This document shows, in pieces, positions 48,801-59,960 of a stretch of DNA of 64,000 nt; position 1 is the stretch's first letter, and every line of letters begins with the position of its first letter. The notes under the pieces are model-generated. The model had not been told where the DNA came from. It ran no database searches and saw nothing but the letters and a program-made list of their open reading frames with translations. Made by a program: the position numbers and the translations under genes. Source of the stretch: Sclerurus mexicanus (Eukaryota > Chordata > Aves > Passeriformes > Furnariidae); assembly GCA_013396755.1 (NCBI GenBank), contig VWZF01005468.1, positions 1 through 64,000 on the forward strand, written 5' to 3'.

Positions 48801-51263
48801 TCCCTTCATACAGAGCACAGCTGCTTCTACACTGGATTTGTTTCCATCCCCTCCTAACGGGCTGTCAGGAGAGAGAAAAAAAAGAAAAGGAAGGACGAGA
48901 CCAACATACGGTAGGCATCCTGTCAATATACACACTTATTGCAAAATCACATTCCGAAAGCTGAGGCTGCTTTTGAGAAGTGTGAGAAATTAGGAAGAAA
49001 ATGAGCCCAAGTGTGGTTGTGATTGCATCCTCTACTCTGCTGGTCTCAGCCTGACTCTGTCTTTTAACTGAGAGTGACACAGTTAAACACTGGCTGAACA
49101 AAAACTGCTGGGGTGTGTAGGGGAAATACAGTTGAGATGCAGCCATAAATATTCTTGCAGGTAAAAAGAAAGACTTAATTTAAACAGTGATTTCACTGCT
49201 TCCAAGCCTGGCTGAGGCTGATGGGATCTACAGCGCAAAATGCTGCCCCTTGCTGACTCCTGCCAAGGCTCCTCCACTCCTGCACAGGGCCCGAGGCATC
49301 ACGGGGATGCCAGCACAGGGCTGCAGTGCTGGGGCTCTCTTCCCACCATGCACTGGCAGTGTATTTACAGATAACGTGATGGAAAGGCAGATTTACAGTC
49401 CCTGGCCACCCTCCTTCAGCGCTGTCACTTAACAGTGAGTCACACAAGCTACTATATCCATGCTTAACATGATGTGATATAATCAATGCAAAGTAAATGT
49501 AATACTAGCTGGACTCCACCTCTATGAAGTAAAATGCCTTCAATATTTGGAAGCATTCAACTCTAGCTCTTTATTCATCCTGCGTAATTCCTCCCTTGTA
49601 TGATCCTTCCCATTTTAACTCTGTATTCATCTAAGTAACTGTCAAATTTTAGGTACTGGGACTGACATTTTCTGCCCTGAGCTCTATTTGTGGTAGCAAT
49701 AGTAATGCTTTGTTTGAGCAAAAGAAAGTGGTTGTTTTGCAGGTTAAAAAAAAAAGTTGATAAAACTTCTTCTTGTGGTATTTTCTTGGTTTGGTTTTTT
49801 TAACATACTTCTTTTTAGATCCTTTTCTGCCTTTGCACTCTATGGGATGCCACAGGAAGTCTCATTTGCATGCTTGGGTCTCCTTTTGTGGTCAAATCCA
49901 GGAATTTAACAAGTGGAGAATTTGGTGTGTGGGGCTGTGGGGTTGGAGCCCCAAACCAATGCTATTTTGGGGTCAGAATGGTGTTTCTAAGTCCTGTGGG
50001 AGTGTTCAGGGAGAAAGGGGCTCTCTGTGCTACTGCAAACAATCCCTGTTTGCAGCTGGAGGACGTGTTTGTCATACTGCCAAATGCTGCTTTTCCAGAG
50101 CGATATCAGGGTTTGATTCAGCTCAGAGGAACAGCTGGATAATCATGGGCTCTTGCATGCGTGGCTTAAAGCAGAGTATAACTTCAGGGAGAGAAGGACC
50201 TGTGCAGGCACAGCCATTTGCTCTTCCCTGTTGTCTCTCCAGGGCAGGGCGCAGGGGAAGACATATGTCATAGAGGTTAAGAGGTCTCCCCACACAGGCC
50301 AAGTCCTCAACTGCTTTTTTTAGAAAGATGTTCATGGGAAGTACTCCATCTCCTTGACAATAATCGTGTAAAGTCACTACTAAGGCAGGCAGAAAACATA
50401 CAGAGTTTTCTGGAGGCAGCACAAGCATGTTTTGCTCTGTCACAGCCCAGATCAAATCTGTGCTAAGGACCTGCTCTGCCGCTAAGTGAGAATTCAAAGG
50501 ATGAAGCAGAGTATTAACACAACAGCTGAGGATTTTTAGTTTTGTTCTTGTTCCCCTTCCAAATTCCTGTTTCCATTCTACTCCTCTGCAACACAAAGAT
50601 GTTTAACTTCAGTTTTGTGCAGCTGGAAGAGTTGAGGTTTCTTCCACAGGCTGGGAAGACGAAGAGGAAGAGCAGAACCCAGGCTAAAGTTTATATGGGA
50701 CTTTTTTCTTGCGTTCCATCCCCAGAAAGGGAGGGCAGCAGAGCTGGCCAAGATCTCTAAGTGACATTTTTGTGTATCAGTTTCTTTTTTAAATAAACAC
50801 AGATGAAGAACACTTTTACATGTTAAAAGAAAAGTCAAAAGATTGTGCAGATTGTACACAGAAATAAATAGAAACTACTTTCAAGGTTGACAGTTAAAAT
50901 TGCATTTCTTTTTGGTGGTTTTTAGTTTTCATTTGTTTTTTATTTCTCAAGCTTACCTGCTTTTTCTTTCATTTTTTTTTTTTTTAGTTTTTTCCTTTCT
51001 CCACACAACTCCTAACTCACTATTCTTCTCCCACAATAAGGAATTCAAAAAGCTGGTAAGAAAAATTATTTCAGAAAGCCTTTGAAACTCAGTCAACTCA
51101 TTTCAAACTGCAAATTGAAAGCCATTTACAAACCCCCAACTCTTTTCCTACTCTTCCTCCTCCTCGAGTGGCATCAGTGGGAAGAGGATGCTGGTTGTTC
51201 AACACAACTGTTCCCATCTGCCGCTAAAGGCTGTCAATTGGAGTCATGTTTTTAAGTGTCTGT
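48801..51263. other. Intergenic upstream of TNFSF18
   Basis: No repeat family is recognised apart from T-rich runs (49797, 50970-50985). The frames at 49773-50596 overlap on opposite strands and are not called. Confidence 0.5.
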
Positions 51264-51275
51264 AGTTTCACTTTT
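51264..51275 (-). promoter_or_regulatory. TNFSF18: ISRE / PRDM1-like motif upstream of TNFSF18
   Basis: The minus strand reads AAAAGTGAAACT, one base off the interferon-stimulated response element GAAANNGAAACT and close to the PRDM1 consensus. It lies 565 bp before the TNFSF18 start codon. Matches of this quality occur a few times by chance per 64 kb, so the position is the main support. Confidence 0.35.
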
Positions 51276-51618
51276 ACTACATGAATCATGTCCTCAAGGA
51301 ACTGGAAAAAATGCCCTTTCGTCATCAGCGCTCAGATCCGCGCTGTCAAAATGAGAACCAGACTCAACCTCGTGCCAACTTTTCAGCTAGGAAAAAAAAC
51401 CACTGGCACCTCCAGAGACAGAAGGAGGTGGCACACAGGTATTGGGGTGTTCCTGTTCTTGGCACCTCATCCCTTCATTTTGCACTTGCTGGAGAGTTTG
51501 TAAACTTGACCCCTTGCATGAAATTTCGAGGTGACTTGGAGCGCTTGCAGCCTGTTGCCGGTTTCATTTCAGGCATTCTGGGCCAGGAGCCAAATGAAAG
51601 TTCCCCGCCTTAATTTCA

Positions 51619-51722
51619 TGAGGAAGTGTTAACTCATTGCCTTTTAGCCTGGCCTGATGATGAAACACACCGTGGCTCCTCCTCTTGGCCCTATTAGCAT
51701 GACGAAATCTCCAGCATATAAT
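51619..51722 (+). promoter_or_regulatory. TNFSF18: Putative proximal promoter of TNFSF18
   Basis: A PU.1/ETS-type site, TGAGGAAGTG (51619-51628), lies 200 bp before the ATG, and a TATA-like CATATAAT (51715-51722) lies 107-114 bp before it. If used, transcription would start near 51750 and the 5' UTR would be about 80 nt. PU.1 would suit expression in myeloid and B-lineage antigen-presenting cells. This is by inspection only. Confidence 0.4.
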
Positions 51723-51828
51723 CCCGTCCGTGTTCCGCTGGGGCAGTAAGGACCTCGGGAATTCTGGCAGTGCCTTTCTCAGCCGTGGTGCTGTGTGCAT
51801 CCTCGCCTCTGGCTGTAGCAAGGACATC

Positions 51829-51978
51829 ATGGAAAGACCAAGCTTCATGGAGAATGGAAAGATTCCACAGGAAAGGAAATCCACATATTTTCGAGTGGCT
51901 TTTTATACTTTCTTATTTGTGATGATTATTGCTTCAATCCTGGCTTCTATAGTCTTCTGTTTGCTCCATAATAAGCAG
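51829..51978 (+). CDS. TNFSF18: TNFSF18 coding exon 1 (tail and membrane anchor)
   Basis: Encodes 50 residues ending HNKQ and closes in phase 0 at AAGCAG before the donor GTAAGAAC. The hydrophobic stretch FLFVMIIASILASIVFCLL is the membrane anchor. A second in-frame Met at residue 7 is possible. The frame is open upstream of the ATG, but only a GTG (51730) could serve as an earlier start. Confidence 0.88.
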
Positions 51979-54900
51979 GTAAGAACAAAGCAAAACTCTT
52001 AATTCTGGAATGTACAACATGTGCATTATTTCTAATTATTAACATTGCTGTGCTGATGCTAATAACTGACTCCAATCTAGACATTCTTATCTCTTTTGGA
52101 GACCACTAATGCTTTTAGTTACCAAGATTTCAGCTGATAATGTTTTCACCAATTGCTTGTTGTCCCACCAGTTTCTCAGTGTCACCATCATTTTCCTTTC
52201 ATTTCCATAAGCTTAAAGAAGCCCCAGGTTTTATTTCTCTTTTTTCCCCTCTCCTGCACCAATTATGTACACTGTCCTAATGTGATATCCGCTGTTGATG
52301 CTCTGTAGGGGCCAGAGAGGATGAGGAATCCTGGTAATTCACCAGGCATGAAGCATTTTCACACTTGTTTTTACCAAGTGCTAATACAATGCAGTACAAA
52401 AACCAGTTACAGAGTCAAGTTATCTTCTGCCTTTCATTAGCTGATTCCATTGGGGTTTTTCGGCCTCTATCTGTACAAATAGTATTGAATATAAATGCAG
52501 GGTGAGCCAAGTGACTCATTTGTGGAAGCTCAGTTCTTTATTTTCTGGTTTCCAAACTGTGAATCAGTCTCCTGCAGGATCCAAGTACTAACTTGGGATT
52601 CTACTTTACATATCCTGCTGTGATGTAGCTCTGTCCAATTCCAGTTCTACAGAGGAGGAGGACAAGGTAGAAGTTCCCTTCTGGTAAGAGGCAGGATGGT
52701 TTGTTCACATGGTCTGTGAGCTTCTTGTGGCATAACGATGCCGAGAACCCCTTTGAGGACTGATCCTACAAGGCACTGTTTTATTAAAATATGAAGTTTG
52801 CTCAAATCCCACAGAGAGGGCTGCTCTGTACTTTATAGCACTATCATTTAATGGAGAATATTAGAAAAAAAAAAAAAGGTTAATTGCTTTGTTTGGTACT
52901 TTTAGCACCACTCCCACAGCCTCTCTCATCTACCTGGGAGCTGTGAGGCAGAACTGTGACCTGCTGTCCGAACTGCATCCCTCTGATGGCAATGAGCACA
53001 TGGATGCACGCAGCATTTCACACATATTTCACTCCTCCTCCTCCTCTATTTCATATTGCAGAAAGTTACTTTAGCAAGTGAAAGAACTGCCTTTGGTCCT
53101 GTTGATTTGTATTAATTGGGGAAAGCAGGGCTGGGCAATGAAAGCCTTTCCCTGCAAGGGATCTGACAACCTCACCAGCACTCAGGACAGCAACTTCCTA
53201 AGGAAGAGAGGAGGCTGTGCTTCGACAGCTATTTCAAGCATTTCAGAACTTGCACTCATTAAGATGTGAGATGGAATCGGATCCCTGTGTCTGTAAGCTG
53301 ACCCCACAGCTGCTTTTTACAGGCTCTGCCCAGAGACAGAGTAGAGCTGCTTTGTGGGAAGAGCATAAACTCCATAAGCAAACACCAAGCCATGAGTCAC
53401 AGAAATAGAACAAAATCTCTTGCCACTGACAGTTTAACACCTGGGCACTGATGGAGATGCCTCCTTCCCTTGGCTGGAAGGGCACTGGAATGCTGACTAC
53501 TGGATCATAAAGAACTGTGCCTGTCACCCTGAGCCAAACACGGTGTAGCAGTTAAAGAGAAGTAGGCTTAAAAGTCAGAAGCTGTCCTCCCTGTTCTGCC
53601 TATCTGGTGTGAACAACCCTTCAGTCCTCCATGTGTCCTTCTTCCTCCTCATGCAGGGGCTACGAAGCCCGACAGCAAATCCAAGGAAGAGGCGACCACT
53701 GTCAAAACACCTTGGCTGCTCTCAGAGCACAAAGTGCCATGGAAGAGTCGTGTGTGAGCACAGCTGTTACATGGCTCTGCCACGAGCCGTAGCAGCACTA
53801 AATGATTCCAAGATATGACACACAGAAACAAAGGTTCATGGTTTTAATGAGGGTGAGTTAGCACAACACCGTGCAGCTCCCTGTGTGTATGCACTGGCTT
53901 TAAGTCAAGTCCTTGTCTGCAGAGACGTTGCTTGTGACAGTTCACAAGAGCAGAGCCCAGGGATGAAATGACAGTGCTGTCACCCAAGATGAATGTAGGA
54001 CTTTTACTAAGTCTACTGCAGGTAACTGTTAATTAGTTGTCTTTTTTTATTTTAGGAAAATACCACCAAAACAGATATGAAAAATGCTGACCTATTTTAA
54101 AAATTTCCAATTTTGTTGAAAAACACCTGTTTTTTCATAACAAACCATTGCTTATTGTCATAATGGTGGATTAAAAGGTTATTTCCCTCCCTGGGAGAAT
54201 GCTTTTGTGCTCTTGTAATGATAATGCCCCTCTGTTGAGCTCACTGATATGTGGAAAATTTCCAGCAGAAAACAGACTAAACATTGCTTCTTTCCACAGA
54301 CTCCGGGATTTTGCTGGGCACATGGATCTTGTAAGTATGCAGATTTTAGACCTGCTTTCTGGCTTGGTCAGACTCGTGCTGTGACAAAGATGACCATGTC
54401 AGCCCTCAAGCCTGTTCCAAGGACAGGTGGGAGTGCTGACAGCAGAAATGGGGCACTGTGGCCATGACAAACAGAGCTCCCCAGCTCTCCACCCGGGGCT
54501 GCCAGACAGCAACTGTCTCTCTCTGCCAGAGTCAGCTACACGCATGTTTGCCAAAACAGCCTGTAAAACCAGCACCACGGGGCTCAAATTTATTTCTCTC
54601 AAGTGTTAGTCATCAGTGCTCTAAGGAAATCCCAGGGCAGTTCTAAAGTAATGCCCCATATACTAGCTCAGACCCTCAGAGAGATTTATTTAATTCAAAG
54701 AAAGACTCCTGAATGCTTAAAACTTTAGTTACTGACTGTTAATTGTGCAAGACCCAAACTAGCCAGGAGCCCTCTTACGCAAATGCAGCGGCTGAAGGTT
54801 CTGACCAGCACTGTGGTCTGAGCCCACTGAAGTTCCAACTATGAATCTTTTCTTATTAGAGACCAGCCCAGATCCAACCCTCAGTTTTGAAGATTTCCTG

Positions 54901-55596
54901 TCTCTAGGGTGCATTCTGCCGCTGACTTGTCCTGGCAGGGAGCACCTCTAAGCTACCCATGGCCATACTGGTCCTTCACAGCCTCTTCTGGCAGATTGAG
55001 ACCTCTTCCTAGCATTTCTGAGAAGTTAGTAAACTCAAAAAGAATGACCAATAATAATAACATCCAAAAGAATAATAAATAAATAATAATTACTAGGAAG
55101 TCAAGAAGGGAATGGTGACTGAGATGTACTAATGGAAAACAGTAACAAAACACACTCATGTACAGGAAAAGGTTGTCCTTAAACATAATAAAGCACCATA
55201 TCTATTTTGTCTGTCCTTTTCTCAGTAAATGAATTTTCTATGCAAGACTCCTCATATATCATAAGCTGGGACTGGAAATTAGACCACTGCAATGGATATG
55301 TGGAGGAGGACCACAACCAGTTCATCACAATCGAGCAGAGTGGCAATTACTTCATCTACGCTCAGATCTACCGCATAGAGAAAATGAATGAGACTTTTAC
55401 ACTGATACTGTACAAAGAACCAGATATCGTCCTCAATGAGATTGTGGGACCAAAGGAGGGAGATCGAAGTGGCACAGTAAATTTTGCAAGACTCTTTTTC
55501 CTGGACAAAGGAGATAGGCTGTACTGCAAGAGAAATTTTGATCTTGACAAGGTTCTGCAAGGGGATCTCAGTTATTGGGGCTTGTTTAAAATGTAG
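51829..55596 (+). CDS. TNFSF18: TNFSF18 (GITR ligand), three coding exons
   Basis: The join 51829-51978, 54300-54330, 55226-55596 gives 552 nt: 183 residues plus TAG. It is a type II membrane protein: 20-residue cytoplasmic tail, membrane segment at about 21-46, stalk, then a compact TNF-homology domain. Matches to mammalian GITRL include SGNYFIYAQI (99-108; human NGLYLIYGQV), FTLILYKEPDI (118-128; human FEVRLYKNKDM) and the C-terminal LSYWGLF (175-181; human NTYWGII). C55 in a CWA context and C82 line up with the two stalk cysteines of human GITRL (CMA and CVN contexts). One sequon, N115-E-T, is present. The ATG has A at -3 and G at +4. The product should bind GITR (TNFRSF18) on T cells. Same strand as TNFSF4 and about 20 kb downstream, matching mammalian order. 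Confidence 0.88.
51979..54299 (+). other. TNFSF18: TNFSF18 intron 1
   Basis: A 2,321-nt intron from GTAAGAAC to TTTCCACAG. It has an A-run at 52864-52877 and no recognisable repeat family or gene. Confidence 0.7.
54300..54330 (+). CDS. TNFSF18: TNFSF18 coding exon 2 (31-nt stalk micro-exon)
   Basis: A 31-nt exon between CTTCTTTCCACAG and a perfect donor GTAAGTATG. In phase 0 it encodes TPGFCWAHGS plus the first base of L61. It leaves in phase 1, so that T joined to TA of exon 3 restores the downstream frame. The CWA triplet parallels CMA in human GITRL. Evidence is splice signals, phase and this short similarity; no transcript was available. Confidence 0.72.
54331..55225 (+). other. TNFSF18: TNFSF18 intron 2
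   Basis: An 895-nt intron from GTAAGTATG to CTGTCCTTTTCTCAG. It includes an AATAAT-type low-complexity stretch (about 55050-55092). Confidence 0.7.
55226..55596 (+). CDS. TNFSF18: TNFSF18 coding exon 3 (TNF-homology domain)
   Basis: Completes L61 and encodes residues to 183, then TAG at 55594-55596. It carries the core strands NYFIYAQIYRI, TFTLILYKEPDIV and VNFARLFFLDKGDRLYC, and the terminal SYWGLFKM. C161 in LYCKR has no counterpart in the human stretch as I recall it. The domain is short for the family, as in mammalian GITRL. Confidence 0.9.
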
Positions 55597-57175
55597 CAGG
55601 ATTCTGCTGTGAGTCAACTCCTCCTTTATTTCCTCCAGGAAACCTTAGGGCACAGATGAAGAACCTGCAATTTCTCACTGGGTGAAATTCAACTTGCTGG
55701 AGGACATGTCACAGTAGGCTCGTGAATCCTACAGTGAATATCAAACTTTGGTAATGATGGATGGCACCTGATTGTCACAAAGTACGAGGAAAAGATGCTT
55801 CTTGGAGGAAAAAAGTCTCGATGCGTTATGGGGTTGACTCTGAGATCCTGGAAAACAAATCACTATATTCAGTCTGTTTAGAGCAGGGAGGGAGCTCTGA
55901 TCTGCAGCTGGCTACATTTCAGAGCTGGGTACATGTCAGTCCCTTGGGTCCCTTCTTACAAGAGGTGCTACACAAAGCTGTTTTATATCCTTCCTGCACA
56001 ACCTGCCCATGAAGGAACGTGTCCACAGCAGAGGGACAGAAACAATCTGTGACAAAAGGAAAGCTTCTCAGCCCCATTCACAGCCTTGTCACTAGCAAGG
56101 GAAACACTCTGCACCCATCTTCATGGTTAGTTCAGAGCACAAGGACCTTTCCAGCGAAGCACAAGCAGCACTACACCTCTGTGAATTCAGGCCAGCTCCA
56201 TGCCACGGTCCAGACGTACCCACCACAGCGAGCCTGTGGATCTGGCTGATGCAGCTGCCCTAAGGGATGGATCACCGCTGGCTGAGTAGCACAGACACGC
56301 AGTCAAGGTTGCTGTATGTAACAGAGATTGTGGACGAGAGCTAATGACAGAATGATGCATATGAGGAGAGCAAAGGATGAAAGCTTGGAGAACTGTTCAC
56401 AGAATTTTTTTAACTATGCTGTGTAAGTGGGTGTTGCAAGCAGGGAAGGGCAGAGCAGACACAGTCCTGACATGAATTGGGGAATGGCTGAGCACCCCTC
56501 CCTAATCACCTCCTCCCCATAGATAGAGATTTGATATCCAGCACAAAGCACTGGCTGTGCCAGTACCATAGCAGAGAAAATGTGAGCTAGCAGGGAAGCA
56601 GGACACCCTTCACCTGCTCAGGGAACCAGCAGGCACTGAGGCACTGCTCGCTTCAAGGCCTGCTTCCCAAAATGGGCATTGGATCACCTGCAGATCACAG
56701 GAACACTTAGAAACCTCAGCAAAGCGCTCTTGGAAAAGCAGGCTGCTGTGGCTGCACTGCAGCCCAGCTGCCCTGAGGCAGGGTTCCTCTCCCTTGCATG
56801 GGCAGCCTTTCCCAAGGGGCTCTACTTTGCTCTCCTGCCTCCTGGACCTTCATGGGTGAAAACTCGTCTACCGATCCTCAGAGCACGTCACAGCCTTGGG
56901 GATGGATTTTCATGGGAAATCAAAGAAACCGAGAAGCTGGCCGGGAACAAATAATGATTTGGGGTGGGTTGGGGCAGTTAGGGGTGCTATTTGCTCTTAT
57001 GATTTTATATCTTATATATAGTAACTCTAGATAACAGAGAGTCAACTTTTTGCAGACACATTTGCGTTCTTACGTTCAGTTTCATATAAGCTATTATCGA
57101 TTAAAATGATACTCTTGTTCTTACATCGCTTTGTTGATTTCCCTTAGTGTAAAATAAAAAAAAAAATTACAAACC
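55597..57175 (+). other. TNFSF18: Putative TNFSF18 3' UTR
   Basis: The first canonical AATAAA after the stop is at 57153-57158, which would give a 3' UTR of about 1.6 kb. No gene is recognised in it. Frames at 55761-56249 and 56679-57034 are short and without domains. The true end is unknown. Confidence 0.45.
57153..57158 (+). terminator. TNFSF18: Candidate poly(A) signal of TNFSF18
   Basis: AATAAA in the context TGTAAAATAAAAAAAAAAATTAC, about 1.56 kb after the stop codon. Confidence 0.45.
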
Positions 57176-59539
57176 GCAAGCTTTCTCAGTTCTTTGATAT
57201 GTACTGAAAAGATAACTGACTGACGCATTTGTCTACCTTTTGTCTACTTTCACTAAACTGCATCTCCTGCTCCGAGGGGTTGGCAGTGTCGGCACAGAGT
57301 GAGTTTAGCTTGCACTGCACAGTCCCGGGGCACTGCCAAACTCGGTGGTCTTCCCAACACACAGAGGGGCTGCATATGGCCCAGTCCCATGGGGATAGGG
57401 AGGAGGGGCACCCAGGGCACCCCACACACAAACACATTAAGTCTTGATGCAAGCAGGAAAAGAACACTCAGGAGCAGAAGTTCTGTCAAGACACACATAC
57501 CACCACCCTCCTCAATTACTTTCTGATGCATGAAAAAGACCAAAAGGGCCTACTGGGGATGAAGTTCTTCCTTGATCTATGTCAGGGCAGCAAAATCCCA
57601 GACCCTGCCATACCTGACCTGAAGATAGGGCTCCAATGATCAACTAAGCCTAAGGAGAAGAAAATCATTATACACCAGTTCCTCCTCTCTTTAACTAGTG
57701 AAGTAAAAAAACCATGCTGGCAGCAGACCTGGAAGCAGTGTGTCATGTACTTGCAGCAGAGACATCATCTCATCCTTCCCCAGATGAGAACAGCCCTGAG
57801 CATTCCGGGATAGAGGGCCAAACCAAGGTCCACCAGGCTCTGCAGGGACAGAGTTTGCAGAGTCCCCTTGTAGGACCGTAGCAGGGACAGGACAGCAGCA
57901 GTACAGAAGCATGGGCTGCTGGGTCACTAACCTGCCTGGGTCTGGGTCACAGCCTGTGGCTGGCTGTGCAAGGATGAGAGAAAGCAGCCTGGGTTAAATA
58001 CCCCAGAAACAGCCTCTGTGCAGAGCATGCAGCTTCATCCAAGGGGTCTCTCAGCAGGAAATGAAGCCACCACAGCTCCTCTCCCCAGCCACCCTGTCCC
58101 AGGCTCTGTCTCCTGCATTTATTCTCTTGCTGGTCTCCTGCACCTGTTTCTTTCCTAAAGGGCAGGTAACAGCCTCCCATTGTGTTTCTCTGGATCAGTC
58201 TCAGCCACTTTTCCGGGGTCCATCACCTGCAGAGCATTCCTGATCAGATCACAGATGAGCAGCGTCCCACTCATGCATGGCAGATGTAGATGTTAAAGAA
58301 ATGTTTGTTAGGATTCCACTTTGGGAATACCACAAGGCTTGATTCATGTTCACCTGTAACGGATTGCAATATACCTTGAACAGACTCCCACAGGTGTATA
58401 AATGTTCACTATTGATTGCTCCTGCTGAGCTTGCTGAGATTTTCAGTCTATATTCCGATCGGGGAGACTCCCCTGAGTAAGTAGGGCACTGCAGCAAGTA
58501 CATCATGAAACAGAAGTTGATATTCCACCTGAAAAATGTCAAGGACAACGTAAAGAAGTAGGTGGAGGGCAGGCAGCGTGGTGATACCTCCAGACCATAA
58601 GGAAAACAGAACACCTGCAGATGCTCCAATCTAGAGAACAATTACAACAGTATATGGGAACTGTAGGATATTGGAGAAAATACGTATCTGAATTTTCTAT
58701 CTTTGCTTGCCTATTGTATTCACTTTTACAAAGGGGAAAAAACTGTGGAAGTGGAACCCAGAACACAAAACCAAAACCCTGGTGGAGAAATTGAAAACAG
58801 AAGAATGGAGGTTTGCTGAACGTGGTACTTAGTACAGCCTATTCCAAACTGGCCCTGGCAGACCAAAGAGATCTTTATTATTCAAGTCAACTGCATTTAA
58901 ACAGAAACAACAGAGATGTTCTGAGTGGAAAAAATGGACCTTTGTCATTAGTCCAAGCTGTTAAACAAACTGACCCAATAAGGTGTAACCTATTCACACA
59001 AATTCCAATTAAACTTGTATTGTTTTCTCTTTTCAGGAAGAAAACTGGGAATTATGCCAGCATACCTCCACTTAAGACCAAGTTAGCCATTGAAGGATTG
59101 CTTACCCTTCTTGTAGAAGTAATCACTGCCAGCATAAATGAAATTTGGTTCACACATCATCAAGCTCGACACACAGGATGGAGTGCGTGTCTTCTTTGTT
59201 TGGGATAATCAATATGGTAACTATAGCACACCCTGCACCATACGGGTTTCTCAGCTGTGGATGCAATCTACTGTAACAGCAACAAAGGAAGAAGATGAGG
59301 GCAATCTGCCCACTGAAACTCGAAAGGTAACCTGGGATAATGCAACTACTCTTGGTGGTAACTAACAAATTGCTAAAGACTTAAGACTGCACCAACAGTA
59401 AAGCCACAGCTTTTGTTTTAACAATACACCATAAATATAAACCAAATCATTGCATCAGAATTAAATCACAACAGAGCTATACTCTATCCCCTGGAACAGG
59501 GAGTATTGGCCTTATGTAATGGGAATAAATGTAGTTCCC
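57176..59539. other. Intergenic downstream of TNFSF18, nothing recognised
   Basis: Frames of 131 and 75 codons at 58813-59208 and 59138-59365 sit behind a splice-acceptor-like TTTTCTCTTTTCAG (59023-59036). They share no domain with TNF ligands or any family I know. The interval should lie between TNFSF18 and FASLG if mammalian order holds. Confidence 0.5.
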
Positions 59540-59960
59540 TGAGTGTTCTTTTCCACCCTTTTTAAAAACAGCACTGGTATTTCCTTCTTTTCAGTCACCT
59601 GAGACTTCAGATGACCACCACAACTTTCCAAATATGATGAAGAGTGTTTTGGCAGCTACATCAACCAGTTTCAGCATGATCCTGGAACACATCTCATCAG
59701 GCCCCCATGGACTTGTACCTATTCAGTTTTATCAGGTGGTCTCAAACCTGCTCTTCACTTACAGTGGGAAGGACTTTGCTCCCCCAAAATGCTCCCCTTT
59801 ACATGCCTGTAAAGCTCTTCACACAACAGCACTCACATTCAGTGGAGCCAGGTATCATAAATGTCAAGAAATAAAAGGAGTGTTTCAGCCCTTTCACCCC
59901 AACCTGCCAGTGTTCAGATTCCTTCAAAATTTAAATGTTTCTCCTTCCCTTGCTCCTGGC
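59540..59960 (-). repeat. Older CR1 LINE internal fragment, minus strand
   Basis: The + strand reads TTTCCAAATATGATGAAGAG, ACACATCTCATCAGGCCCCC, ATGGACTTGTACCTATTCAG and GTGGTCTCAAACCTGCTCTT. These are antisense blocks of the CR1 reverse-transcriptase region upstream of those kept in the other copies. The 3' end is missing, and the + strand frame across it (59634-60080) is a chance reading of the antisense strand. Confidence 0.82.

Noticed and set aside
51730..51828. In-frame upstream extension of TNFSF18 beginning at GTG
   Set aside because: Not a normal start codon, and it would place 33 unrelated residues before the tail. The ATG at 51829 has a strong context.
58813..59365. Possible extra exon or third TNF ligand behind a strong acceptor-like tract (59023-59036)
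   Set aside because: Neither frame shows any TNF-homology strand motif. The second frame is closed by stops just upstream, and no matching partner exon was found.
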